From assembly GCA_022496185.1 (NCBI GenBank), contig WTXG01000070.1, positions 100,636-164,635 of the forward strand: 64,000 bases of DNA, read 5' to 3'. The DNA comes from Multifurca ochricompacta (taxonomy: Eukaryota > Basidiomycota > Agaricomycetes > Russulales > Russulaceae). Positions 10,641-21,208 of the stretch are shown here, piece after piece. How positions within the stretch are numbered: position 1 is the stretch's first letter; every line of letters starts with the position of its first letter. The translations under genes and the position numbers were made by a program. The notes beneath the pieces are model-generated. The model was given only the letters and a program-made list of their open reading frames with translations, was not told the DNA's origin and searched no databases.

Positions 10641-11234
10641 TGTAATGCCTGGTGTGGGCGTTCGGCATGACATGTGACTGAGTCATGTAGCAGAACTACA
10701 GAATCAATGTTCGCTGTGTTACTAGCATACAGAGTTGAGTGACAAGTCAATACCAAGGAGCTAATCCCTTAGTACTGTTGAGCAGAAAAGTGCCAGAAGC
10801 ACTGAGATGATTCAAGAGTTGGGTCTTAGAGATCACCCAGAAGGTAATGCACCAAGTCAATTAAGAAGCTGAGTCTAAGGTATACAGGCTATCTAGACAG
10901 ACCTTATATATGCAATAGAAGTCAGGGTCTGAATCAGAGTAATGTACTTGATGTATCAACAAAGTTGTAATCTAGCTAAATGGGGAAATGGAGTAGAGGT
11001 GGGCCAGGTGCGAATATATGTAGATGGATCTGGTATAGTTGTGATTCTGGTGGGAAAATACATAAGAGTTCGTATGTAAAGTATGAGTCAGAGATAAGCA
11101 AGAAGTCAAGTCATAGATAAGGAACAAACAGGCACAAAGCCAGCCATAACACAGTCAACAAAGATCAAACGAGGCCAAACAACATGTCACATGAAGAGGA
11201 AAAGAAGTGAGATGATGTAGTGGGGTTCATAACA
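10641..11234 (-). repeat. 5' LTR of gypsy-2
   Basis: Starts TGTAATG and ends ATAACA on the plus strand, 594 bp. Blocks resembling the gypsy-1 LTR (GAGCAGAAAAGTGCCAGAAG, CTTATATA) show it is a diverged member of the same family. Its outer end abuts LTR-S copy A, which lacks its first ~14 bases at that point. Confidence 0.8.
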
Positions 11235-11484
11235 TGTCTGGAGATGCTTCAGGCATCTAAGGTTCGCTTAGGCTGTAGATTAGATTAGATTAGATTCCAG
11301 AGTATCAGACTTTTTATGTTATCTTTATTACACTTTTTCTCACCTTACTCAGCTGATTAGTGATCAACTTAGTAATGCACAGTATAGCATGTGATTCTCC
11401 TTTGGCCAATGGCCTTAGTCCCTCACTGTTTATTGTCCAGCACTTGTGGACTTATTCCCAGTGTGCACAGACCATCCCTTGGGG

Positions 11485-11491
11485 TATATAA
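11485..11491 (+). promoter_or_regulatory. TATA box of LTR-S copy A
   Basis: TATATAA, conserved in all LTR-S copies in the same place about 30 bases before the duplicated block. It predicts that transcription starts at or just before that block. Confidence 0.6.
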
Positions 11492-11518
11492 GGGTGTCTG
11501 TTTTGTCTCTTTCACTTC

Positions 11519-11665
11519 AGAGTTTCTTCAACCTCTGAAGTGTAAATCCTACTATACTTTCTACTTTCCTTTGACTAATGTCTCCTGTAGATACTTGTCT
11601 TTCTAGGTCAGTAGTATAGTTAATATAGAGTTTCTTCAACCTCTGAAGTATACTTGTCTTTCTAG
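11519..11665 (+). other. Duplicated block with and without a GT-AG interval, copy A
   Basis: Block a (11519-11541, 23 nt), GT-AG interval (11542-11590), block b (11591-11606), 20-base linker (11607-11626), then a and b again joined directly (11627-11665). The 39-base second unit equals the first with the interval removed, with no mismatch. The interval starts GTAAAT, has CTAAT before the end and ends TGTAG, so it looks like a fungal intron. Confidence 0.85.
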
Positions 11666-11715
11666 CTTTACCACTACTAACCACAGTCAGTAACCAGCAG
11701 CATGATTGTTCAAAA

Positions 11716-12620
11716 ATGGAGGGGGCAGGCAATAAGGGAGAAGTCTTTGATAAAGTGTTGGTAGAAGTTACAGAATCCAAGGAAGGCTTGGAGTTGTTTC
11801 AGGGTGTGTGGGGGAGGCCATTTTGTGATACCCTCTAGTTTAGCAGGGTCCATCTGGATACAGCCAGCTGTGATAACCAGGCCAAGATAGTCAATGGTTG
11901 TTTGAGCAAAGGTACATTTTTCAGGCTTTAGGTATAAGTCAAACTGTTGGAGGTGCTGGAGGACTTGGTGGGTAAGTGTTCTGTGGTGTTCCATGGTGTC
12001 TGTGAATATCACAATGTCGTCCATATAGATGACAACATGGTCAGTGGTAAGGAGATCTTCAAAGGCTCTATTCATGAAGGCTTGGAATGTGGCAGGAGAG
12101 TTACAGAGTCCAAAGAACATGACAAGGGGTTCAAAGAGACCTCAATTGGTCTTAAAGGCAGCTTTCCATTCATCACCTTCTTTGATGCAGATATTATTAT
12201 ATCCCCAGCAGATATCAAACTTGGTGAAGTAGCAGGCATGGTGAAGTTTGTCAATGAGTTCTGGGATCAAGGGTAGGGGGTAGGCATTTTTTACTGTGAT
12301 TTCATTCAAGGCTCAATAATCTTGGACAGGACATAGTTTTCCATCCTTCTTTTTCACACAGAAGAAGGGGCTAGCAATGGGGGACTTGGATTCTCTGATG
12401 TATCCCTTGGCAAGGTGGTCATTTAAGAAAATGTCCAGGGCTTTCTGTTCTTCAGGGGTGAGCTTGTAGATGCCACAGTCTCGCACTTTGGCATCTGGTT
12501 TGAGTTCTATGGCATGGTCCCATGGTTGGTGCTGTGGTAAACATTGAGAGGCTTTCTCTTCAAAGACAGATCAGTATGCAATGTATTCAGGAGGGAGTTG
12601 TTCTTCTAAGGATGTAGGGG
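11716..12620 (-). pseudogene. Element X reverse transcriptase
   Basis: RT motifs in order: [51 protein letters not shown], the catalytic HVVIYMDDIVIF and LQAFLGFCNFYQHFIKDFS. Stop codons interrupt the frame near 12314 and 12147. The reading ends at the junction with LTR-S copy A. Confidence 0.85.
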
Positions 12621-12959
12621 TCTTCACTTGATCTGCAGCAATCTGGGTAGACATGGTGGTCTTGGCATGGATGTGGACAATGAATTCAGGGGCACTTCAT
12701 CTGGAGTGATCATGGGGTGATCTGTGATTAAGGCTGCAAAGATTTCTGCTGCTGCTATGAGTGTCTGGTCCATCAGGGGTTTTACTGTGATTGTAGATAG
12801 GGTGGGGCAAGAGGGGTGTGTTGAAGCAAAGGTCAGAGGGGTCATGGTAAGGGTGCAGGACATGGGGCAGTGTTTCAAGGTCAGAGTGTCTTCTTTCCAG
12901 TTCACTTCTGGGTTGTGGCAATGTAGCCAGTCAGTTCCTAGGATAATGCCATGATCCCC

Positions 12960-13370
12960 TATATTGGTGACATAGAACTCAGCAAGTTCTTCATGGTATT
13001 GGTCTTGGAGGGGTAGTCATAGGGTTTGGGTTGTGATGTGGTAAATAGCTCCATTAGCATTACTAGTTCCATCCACATTCTTGACTCAGAGAGGTTTGGC
13101 AAGGGTGCTCAAGGTTAGGTGATGTGCTTTGGTGTAGTCTTGGTGGATTATCAATCCTTCTGCCCCACTATCTATTAGGGCACATGCACTGATTTTCTTC
13201 CCAGTGTTTCATCCAATGAGTTCTGCTTTGAGCACAATAGAAGGTGATCTAGCATTTCTAGTCACTAACAAGGATACATGCTCAAAACCAAGGTTATCTA
13301 GGACCGCAGAGTGGCTCATACAAGGAACACTGGGGGTACAAGAAGTCCTCACAGACAGTGCAGCTGTAGG
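12960..13370 (-). pseudogene. Element X protease region
   Basis: Contains a DSGAEGLI-type retropepsin active site and the ILGTDWLHCHNPEVNW block that closes gypsy proteases. Interrupted by stop codons. It lies between gag and RT as expected. Confidence 0.7.
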
Positions 13371-14096
13371 ATGTGTTAAAAATCTGAAGGTCCATCTTCA
13401 TCCATCATATATGGCATTGGATCTTCATAACTCTTGGTGGCAGATACTGACAGGTAATCAGGGGGAGGTCGTGGTGCTTGGGGGGGTGTTTCTTCTGATG
13501 CCAGGGCTCTTACTGGGGTAGGGTGAGGAGGTCCTTGACCTTGGATGGCTCTGGTCTTGCTGTGACATTGATTGGCAATGTGGTTAGGCTTCCCACAATA
13601 GAAGCAAAGCTTGTTCTCTTGTTGATATTTCTTTTCTTCTGGGGTTAGCTTGGTAGTGTGTGGAAGGGCATTAGGATTTCTGGACTGGGAGGGGGCCACA
13701 AAGTTGACTTGGGCTTCTGGGTTGTCAGTGGTGGTTTCTCCAATGCATAAATGGAGAGGTTGTGGCTTGGTGGTCTTGCCATAGAGTTGCCATGCTGCAT
13801 CAAATTCTCTGGCTTTAGTAACAAGATCATGGAGTGTGGTGGGCTGTGGGGATAGTCCCAGGAGTTTCTGTCCTAGATTTTGATTGATCATGCTTCAGAA
13901 GGCATAGATCTTGGTGTTCTCATCCACTGTAGCATGGGTAGCATGGGTGGACCATTCTTGGTACCAGTCATTGAAGGGGCGAGTGCCTTGGTGGATTTCA
14001 TACATGGCTTTGGTGGACAAGAGGCAACTCTCTACTGGAATGAATTGTTTCTCAAAGTCAATTCTGAAGTGGTCCCATGTCCCAAAGGAAGGGGGG

Positions 14097-14600
14097 TGTT
14101 GAACACAGGATGTGTTCAGTGATGCTTCAGGCATCAGGTGATTAGATTAGCTACTTTGTAGATTAGATTAGATACCGGAGTCTTGGACTTTTTACATTAT
14201 CATTATTATCTTTTTTCTCACATTCTGCAGTAGCTGACTGATACACCATGTAACATGTGATTCCTGTAGTAGCCAATGGCCTTATGCCCTCTTGTTTATT
14301 GTTTGGACTTTGTCCGGCACTTGTGGACTTATTCCCAGTGCACAGACCATCCCTTGAAGAGTATATAAGGGTGTCTGTTTCGTCTCTTACACTTCAGAGT
14401 TTTCTTCACCTCTGAAGTGTAAGTCCCAGTCTCTCTACTTACTACCATACCTATAACTAACTGTCTCTTGTAGAGAACTTGTTTTCTAGGTGTGTAGTAT
14501 AGTAATATAGAGTTTTCTTCACCTCTGAAGTAGAACTTGTTTTCTAGCTTAACCTGCTAACACCCACAGTCAGTATGCTGCACCTCATGCCTGTTCGACA
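14097..14600 (+). repeat. LTR-S copy B, complete solo LTR with target duplication
   Basis: 504 bp, from TGTTGAACACAGG to CTGTTCGACA, flanked by GGGGG on both sides (14092-14096 and 14601-14605) inside the gag of element X. The 5-bp duplication and TG...CA ends define this repeat as an LTR. The copy sets the true ends of the family. Confidence 0.92.
14396..14547 (+). other. Duplicated block with and without a GT-AG interval, copy B
   Basis: Block a 14396-14418, GT-AG interval 14419-14473 (GTAAGT...CTAAC...TGTAG), b 14474-14489, linker 14490-14508, fused a+b 14509-14547. Both a and b differ from copy A, yet the fused unit is identical to copy B's own a plus b. Confidence 0.85.
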
Positions 14601-14771
14601 GGGGGTTGGCTTGGAGTGCAGTATTGGTGCAGTCTCTGGCCCATTCTCCTGCTGGTGTATCAAGTTTGAAGTGGGTGAGGGCTGCAGAGACTCATCTACT
14701 TTGATCAGTGAAGGCCCCTTCATTCTGTTGAACAATCATGCTGCTGGTTACTGACTGTGGTTAGTAGTGGT

Positions 14772-16191
14772 TAGTGATTGGCAGGGGTAACCCTGGGGTA
14801 TCCTCATTGGTACCCATACCCGTACCCGTACCCATCACTATGGGTACGGGTAACCCGTGGGTCACCCGTGAAAACACATGCAAGTTTTTTACTTGCATTG
14901 CACATTTCAGATGACCGGCCTGGGCCTTCCTGGACCAAGACGATACACAACGCATTCATTTGTGGCTGCTTAAGATCCCTCAATGACTCTTGTTTTATGT
15001 TTAGAAGATTAAGATAATTTATTATTCCATTTTTATCTTATTATTCTGCTTTCAATTTTATACAAGCACAACTAAAATACAGTATACAGAGATGATTAGA
15101 TAGGATGTTATAGAACATTGATGAAAAGCCTGTCAGATAACCACACAGAATGCAAAAAAATTTGATGAACACATCGCAATTGACAGGGGTAACCCCTGGA
15201 TAATTGTTTTGATACCTGGGTTACCCATAAAATGAAACGCATGCAAGTTCTTTACTTGCATTGTGCATTTCGGACATCTGGCCTGGAACATCCTGGTCTA
15301 AGAGATATGCACTTGGACACAACGCATTCATTTATGGCTTCTTAAGATCCCTCAAAAATTCCTATTTTATGTTCATAAGATTAAGATAATTTATTATTCC
15401 ATTTTTATTTTATAATTCTGGTTTCAATTTTATACAAGCGCAACTGTTCTTTGCATTTCTGCACATTTCGGATAAATGGCCCAGGCCATCCCGGTCAGGG
15501 AGATAAGCACTTGGACACAACGCATTCATTTATGGCTACTCAAGATCCCTCAAAAATTGTTGGTTTATGTTCAGAAGATTAAATGGATCCTTTATTTACA
15601 TTACTATTTTATTATTCTGCTTTCATTTCATACAAGCGCGACTGTTTTGGCGTGTCTAAGTCAACCTTCCTTAATAGGAAGGAGGTCAGACCACCATGCG
15701 ATGCAATGTAGTTGCTGCCCCATGCAGCTTGTAGATACACGCGGGCCTTGTTTCAGTAAACTAATTTAATAATTTGATTATATTATAGTCTAAAGTAGTC
15801 TAGAGAGTATTTTAGATAGTGCCAGACTGGCAGAATTGATCGCGTGTTAATAAAACAGATGCATCATGATTTTCAAGAAGTGGATCACTGATAACACTTT
15901 TATTTTACATCGCACTGTTGATCTGCTTTGATACTTCATATGATAATACTAGAACATATTTAAAGATACCCTGTAGCATACATCAGATGAGATCTTTTAT
16001 TTTTGTGGCTGCAGATGTGTTTTATCTTAGAATTTCTACTGATCTTGTCAATGCATAATTGGCACCTATACCCGCCAAACCTGCTGCATGGGTATGGGTT
16101 TCCATGGGTTGGGAGCCATATACCCGTACCTGTACCCGGCAAAACCCGTGGCACTTACCCACATGGGTATGAAAACCCTTGACAATCACTA
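14772..16191. mobile_element. Non-autonomous hAT element, copy 1
   Basis: Termini TAGTGATTG...CAATCACTA are perfect inverted repeats. Flanks GTAGTGGT and GTAGCAGT (14764-14771, 16192-16199) are an 8-bp target duplication with two changes, as expected for hAT. The ends carry many GGTAC/GGGTA-type subterminal repeats. Inside are about three diverged units of ~200 bp (from about 14880, 15240 and 15455). No transposase is encoded. The right ~560 bp match the left end of the transposase-bearing element at 16820 in reverse. Confidence 0.88.
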
Positions 16192-16203
16192 GTAGCAGTA
16201 AAG

Positions 16204-16350
16204 CTAGAAAGACAAGTATACTTCAGAGGTTGAAGAAACTCTATATTAACTATACTACTGACCTAGAAAGACAAGTATCTACAGGAGACATTAGTCAAAG
16301 GAAAGTAGAAAGTATAGTAGGATTTACACTTCAGAGGTTGAAGAAACTCT
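16204..16350 (-). other. Duplicated block with and without a GT-AG interval, copy C
   Basis: On the minus strand: a 16328-16350, interval 16279-16327, b 16263-16278, fused a+b 16204-16242. Same sequence as copy A. Confidence 0.82.
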
Positions 16351-16649
16351 GAAGTGAAAGAGACAAAACAGACACCCTTATATACCCCAAGGGATGGTCT
16401 GTGCACACTGGGAATAAGTCCACAAGTGCTGGACAATAAACAGTGAGGGACTAAGGCCATTGGCCAAAGGAGAATCACATGCTATACTGTGCATTACTAA
16501 GTTGATCACTAATCAGCTGAGTAAGGTGAGAAAAAGTGTAATAAAGATAACATAAAAAGTCTGATACTCTGGAATCTAATCTAATCTAATCTACAGCCTA
16601 AGCGAACCTTAGATGCCTGAAGCATCTCCAGACACATCCTGTGTCAACA

Positions 16650-16819
16650 TCCATGACCTCACCAAGAAAGATACCCCTTTCCTCTGGACCCCCAACCATG
16701 ACCTTGCCTTTTCCACCCTAAAAGATGCTTTCACCACTGCCCCTGTCCTCACCCTCCCTGACCATACTAAGACCTTCCATGTCATCACTGATGCCAGTGA
16801 CTTTGCCATTGGTGCTATC
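16650..16819 (+). pseudogene. Element X RT/RNase H remnant, in original orientation
   Basis: Plus-strand coding DLTKKDTPFLW, then an RNase H start with VITDASDFAIGAI. It continues in frame from the RT that ends on the other strand at 11716. It is cut at 16820 by the hAT element. Confidence 0.85.
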
Positions 16820-19800
16820 TAGGGATCAGCAAGGGTTTTCATACCTGTGCAGGTAAGTGCCGCAGGTTTTGACAGGTACGGGTATGGGTATACAACTCCC
16901 AACCTGCCAGAAACCCATACCCATGCAGCAGGTTTGGTGGGTATAAGTGGCCATCAGTCATTGACAAGATCAGCAGAAATTTAATGTTAAAATACATTTT
17001 TAGCAAACAAATGACAATATTTTATTTGATGTATGCTACAGGGCTTTTGTAAATATGTTCTAGTGTTATCCTATGAAATATCAAAGCAGATCAACAGTGC
17101 AATGTAAAATAAAAGTGTTATCAGTGATCCACTCTCTTGAAAATCCTGATGCAACTGTTTTATTAATGTGTGATCAATTCTGCCAGTCTGGCACTATCTA
17201 AAATACACTCTAGACTACTTTAGACTATTCTATAATCTAATTATCAAATTAGTTTACTGAAACAAGGCCTGCGTGTATCTACAGGCTGCATAGAGCAGTA
17301 ACTACATTGGACCAGCATATTGGTCTGATCTCCTTCCTATTAAGGAAGGTTGACTTAACAATTGCAGCACATCTTATTTACTAACGCGCGATCCTTTCCG
17401 CCAGTCTGGCACTGTTTATAATCCATACAAAATTATTTTAGACTACTTTATAATCAGATTATTAATTTATTTTACTCAAACAGGGCCCATGTGTATCTAT
17501 TGGTGTCCATTTCTGCATAGGGCAGTGACTATCTTGCATCACGTGGACCGGGTCAGAGCGGTCCGGACTCCCTTCTATCTAAGAAGGGTCAACTTTACAA
17601 GACACACAAGATGCACATGTTATGCAATCACGTGACACCCTCTGGGTGGCTTGCAAGCAGTCCAGGATGCCAGAAATGCGCACAATAAGATATAGTTCAG
17701 TTCTTGTGGTCAAAATGGAAGTGAACATGTACAAAGTAGCAACCTTTTATACTACATAAAAGTGTGACAATAATTACAGTAAATAGTCCTATTTGCTTGT
17801 GACAAGATGTGTTAAGGAATGTGTTGCATGTGCAATGTGGAATTGTCTCTAAATCAGTTAATGGACACACTTTAGATTATCTTATCACGATCATTAGATC
17901 AACTCCACCCAGGTGTCTGGCTGTTTAGTCCTGAACTATCAGGTCGCTACTGGCTTGTCTCAACAATTTGTGGACACTGTGTCAGTAGATAGAACAATAT
18001 AAAGTTGCAAGGACAGTCTAAAAGTAGTCTATAATGTATTCTAGAAGGTGCCAGACCATGTAAATAGACCATGCGTGATCACATATGTGTCCATAACTGA
18101 TTGTTGTCTCATTTTGCATCAGACATATTATCTGATCTGGCACTTTGTAGGATAGTAGTAATAGGCATATTATTGCTGTATAAGCAGAACTAAACATCTC
18201 TGACTACCTCAAGCCTTACACGTGCATCAACCTCCATTCTGCGCAGTTATCTTACAGGCCTTTTCATTGTCATCTACCTATAGCAACACATGGCATCTTA
18301 TCTTATATTTCCTAACTGACATCTATACTTTTTTTTCTGGGTCCAGGCGTAAAACAACCCCATTTCTCAAATTTAGACTTTTACAAACCAACATTCTCAA
18401 ATTTAGACTTTCTGAGTATATTGTTTCAAAATGTCCCCCTCCAGCTCTAGCAAAGCTGCTCCCAATTTACATCCTTCAAGCTCTCACAAACAAAAGCAGA
18501 CTACGCACGTCCTAGAGAACGCTGATCCACTGCTAACAAAGAATAAGAAAGCAAAGAAGTCACCGCATTCATTGACAAACCCAAGCCAAGCACTGCTCCC
18601 TACTAAGGATACAAGTGCTGGTAGTTTTGGAAGCCGGCAGGCCTCCAATGACATTGAAGACATTGAAGATGAAGATGATCTTGTTGAAGGCCAAATAATA
18701 GAGGCCGCTGATGGAAGCAACAATGATGACAATGATCCTAGTGGTTCTAGCATCATAGTGATTGATGATGATGAACCTGAGGAGTCTGCAGAAGATGAAC
18801 TAAGTCAGTCATTTCCTGCACAATGTCACTGTCTTTTCTAAAACATGCGTAGAGAGACTTTCAAAATATTGGAACTCACCAATCTATGCCTTTTTCAAAC
18901 CATATCCCCATGTTGATCACATTGATGGCCATTGAGCTCATGTCTTTGAGTGTAATGCAAAGCACTGCAAAGGGAAAGGTCAGCATTACTGGCACATCCA
19001 ACATTACCTGGATACAGGGGATGCCAAATCAACAAGCAACTTGAGGTGTCATGCCAAACTCTGTTGGAGCAAGGAGATTATAGAGACTGCGGACCAGAGT
19101 AAGGATGTCTGTGCTGCATGAGAGGCCATGGAAAATGCTACATTGAAAAATGGGTCAATTACTGCAATGTTTGAGAGGACTAACTTCAATAAAGTAACTT
19201 ACTCTTATTGGCAACATACCAAGACAGAATCACGGTATGTCACCACCAATAGAGAGCTGTGACCATACTGAGATTGTTCTTGACTGTGGCAGTGCGGAGA
19301 TTGTTCGATGGGTTTTGGAAAGCGTTCAACCCTTTAACATTGTCAAGGATCGGGGGTTTCAGTCACTGATGAAAACTGGGAGGCCTGAATGCTACATACC
19401 TTCACCTTTCACTGTGTCCCACAATGTCAAGAATGTCTTCGTTCGGTGTTGCCAGAGGATTGCATTGATGCTACAGGTGTGTGAATGTGACATCTATATC
19501 AGAGCTGAAATGTTGACTTATGCTTTACAGGAATATGATGGCGCCTTGAACTTTGTGACAGATGCTTGGACGTTGCCTAACCACAAGGCTTATGTTGCTG
19601 TTACAGTCCACTTTGAGCGGGATGGTGTCCTTGTTGCCATGCTTCTCAATCTCGTTGAGGTGGCCATGTCACATTCAGGATTGAACCTTGCTGCCGCATT
19701 TGCAAAGATCCTTGATGATTTTGGTATTGCTGATAAGGTCAGTATCCAAACAAGTGATGAGGAATATATAAACTTAACACATTCCCATAGATCCTAAGCA

Positions 19801-20667
19801 TCACTTGTGACAATGCAACCAATAACGACAGAATGGTTGATGAACTAAAAACCCTCCTTGCCAAATTCACTGGCCCAGCAAGTTGAACACATTGCTTTGC
19901 ACACATCATCAACCTGATTGCTAAGACTGTCATTTGACAATTTGACATTCCACAGGCACAAGATGGTGAGATCATTGACAAGGCAATGATTGCATTATGC
20001 ACACTAGCAGGAGATCTTGATGTTGAGGAAGTATTGACCCAGGCAGATGGTGGTGATGATGATGATGATGACAACAATGAAGATGGTGAAGGATGGGTGG
20101 ATGAGCGCCAAGGGATGTTGGAGCTGGAGTTGGACAATCTTGATGGTGATGTACAACCAGTGTGAACAATGTTGGTGAAGGTGCATCCAGTTGGCACTAA
20201 TGCTGTAGATCTCTGACTAAGCACCCATGCTAGATCCACAAGATAGCATTTGCGATCAAAAACTCATCAATGCTCATCCTCCCAAAATGGGTTTCCACTC
20301 TCAAAGACCTCAATCTCAGTTGTCATATGATGCCCCAGGACATGTCCACCTGATGGAACTCGACATATGACATGCTGAACTTTGCTGTGACATATTCTGA
20401 AGCACTGGACATTATCACTGGTGACCAGGAGATGAAGCTGAGGCAGTACAAGATGGATGCAAATGAATGGGAGATAGCTTGTCAGCTGTGCCAGGTTCTA
20501 AAGGTGAGTTTTCATACCTTGTTTGATTCTTTTACTCATTCTGTCCAGATCTTCAAGGATGTGACACTCTTTTTCTCCCATGATGGCATCCCAAGCATTG
20601 CAATGGTCATTCCTGCCATGGACCACATTGATGAGGTTCTTGCCACCAATGCACTCAATCTGTGATA
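16820..20667 (+). mobile_element. hAT transposon, left portion, with decayed transposase
   Basis: The left terminus (TAGGGATCAGCAAGGG) corresponds to the termini of the two non-autonomous copies. The preceding 8 bases, GTGCTATC, would be the target duplication. About 1.6 kb of non-coding sequence precedes the transposase gene. The element is cut at 20668 by the LTR of gypsy-4 and its right end is absent. The sequence before the transposase includes a palindromic TTCCTATTAAGGAA motif also found in the short copies. Confidence 0.85.
18431..20665 (+). pseudogene. hAT transposase (BED finger plus RNase H-like core), decayed
   Basis: Order: an acidic Ser-rich N-terminus (18431-18820), then a BED-type zinc finger around 18880-19080 (FECNAKHCK ... 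NLRCHAKLC). The hAT core follows, with VRWVLESVQPFNIVKDRGF, PECYIPSPFTVS, NFVTDAWTLPNHKAYVAV and a NNDRMVDEL region. After an acidic insert come ITGDQEMKLRQYKM and MVIPAMDHIDEVL. The dimerisation end is missing. There is a frameshift near 18820, at least one likely intron, and several TGA codons that fit Arg CGA codons (18936, 19119, ~19883, ~19935). Inactive. Confidence 0.85.
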
Positions 20668-21208
20668 TGTGATGGATTTTACACTGGCCAAGGCGACATG
20701 AGACTGACTGACAAAGAAACGGACTTTTATTGACACACTACATTACTGTTGCTTACTGAGGGCTCAACCCCTCCTCCTTCTCCTTGGTTCTAGCTAGTTC
20801 TACTGTGCAACCACTAGATCATACATCATAGTACTAGAACCTTCTACCCACTATGACATAGCTAAACCCACCTGTATTTAAAGAGCAGTAAAGTAGAGAG
20901 ACAGACCTAAGTCTGTTCTCTTGTGCCCAATCCAAGGTGCTTTGACTTCACTTGAACTCCCTCTGTAAGAACCCCACTTGAACTCTCCAAGACGCGACTT
21001 GGAGAGCCTTCGACCCTCTTGAACTTGTTGCAGGACTGAGTGTCTCTGCCGTCGACCTCGACTCTCGCGCGTGCCCTAGCGACTCTGTCGTGGGCTTGAA
21101 CCGACTTGACTCTAAAGGCTTGGAGTCTTGACTTGAACTTGATACCTCTTGACTTGGGAGACTAGCTCCTGCTCGACGATCGACACAGTGCCGCACCTAA
21201 CTGTGACA
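20668..21208 (+). repeat. 5' LTR of gypsy-4
   Basis: TGTGATGG...CTGTGACA, 541 bp. Nearly the same as the 3' LTR over the first ~450 bases, including TATTTAAAG ahead of AGTAAAGTAGAGAGACAGAC. It then diverges until the last ~15 bases. Confidence 0.9.

Larger units (their letters stand above)
7556..11234 (-). mobile_element. Truncated older gypsy element 'gypsy-2' (5' LTR, gag, protease, RT)
   Basis: Minus-strand relative of gypsy-1. From right to left: one LTR (10641-11234), gag, protease and RT. It stops abruptly after an ...WHWN segment at 7556, where gypsy-1 begins. RNase H, integrase and the 3' LTR are missing and are not found on the other side of gypsy-1. Compared with gypsy-1 the protein sequence shows many Arg to Trp, Cys, His, Gln or stop changes. 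All fit C-to-T decay at CpG. Non-functional. Confidence 0.88.
11235..11715 (+). repeat. LTR-S copy A (5'-truncated solo LTR)
   Basis: LTR of a second family, recognised by comparing five copies in this window. It lacks the first ~14 bases, where the gypsy-2 LTR abuts. Features: TATATAAGG near 11485, the duplicated splice-like block (11519-11665) and the ending GTTCAAAA. The adjacent ATGGA (11716-11720) is half of a target duplication whose partner (TCCAT, 16650-16654) now lies beside copy C. Compared stretches of A and C are identical. Confidence 0.85.
11716..14725 (-). mobile_element. Gypsy element 'X', inverted segment (gag, protease, RT)
   Basis: Minus-strand gag (13376-14096 continuing at 14601-14725), protease (~12960-13370) and RT (11716-12620) of a third gypsy lineage. 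The LTR-S copy B splits gag. The RT reading ends at 11716 with ...ACPLH and resumes in frame on the opposite strand at 16655 with DLTKKD. That shows this segment is inverted relative to the remainder of X. Many Arg codons are decayed and there are several stops. The element's own LTRs were not identified. Confidence 0.85.
13376..14725 (-). pseudogene. Element X Gag, split by a solo LTR
   Basis: The N-terminal piece is 14601-14725 (…DTPAGEWARDCTNTALQANP). The rest runs from 14096 to 13376 (SFGTWDHFRIDFEKQF, then the capsid C-terminus, then the CFYCGKPNHIANQC knuckle). The two pieces join in frame once LTR-S copy B and one GGGGG copy are removed. One stop near 13890 and another in the N-terminal piece break the frame. 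Confidence 0.85.
14726..16649 (-). repeat. LTR-S copy C, interrupted by a hAT element
   Basis: The reverse-oriented LTR runs from TGTTGAACAATC (14726) to CTGTGTCAACA (16649), with a 1420-bp hAT element inserted at 14772-16191. Outside the insert it is identical to copy A wherever compared. It is followed by TCCAT (16650-16654), the target duplication matching the one beside copy A. Confidence 0.88.

Noticed and set aside
11391..11606. 71-codon frame identical to one at 16263-16478
   Set aside because: Both are the same stretch of LTR-S copies A and C; it spans the TATA box and the splice-like block and is not maintained in copies B and D.
14097..14600. Considered as the 5' LTR of element X, because it borders gag
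   Set aside because: Removing it with one GGGGG restores the gag frame, so it is an independent solo LTR inserted in gag.
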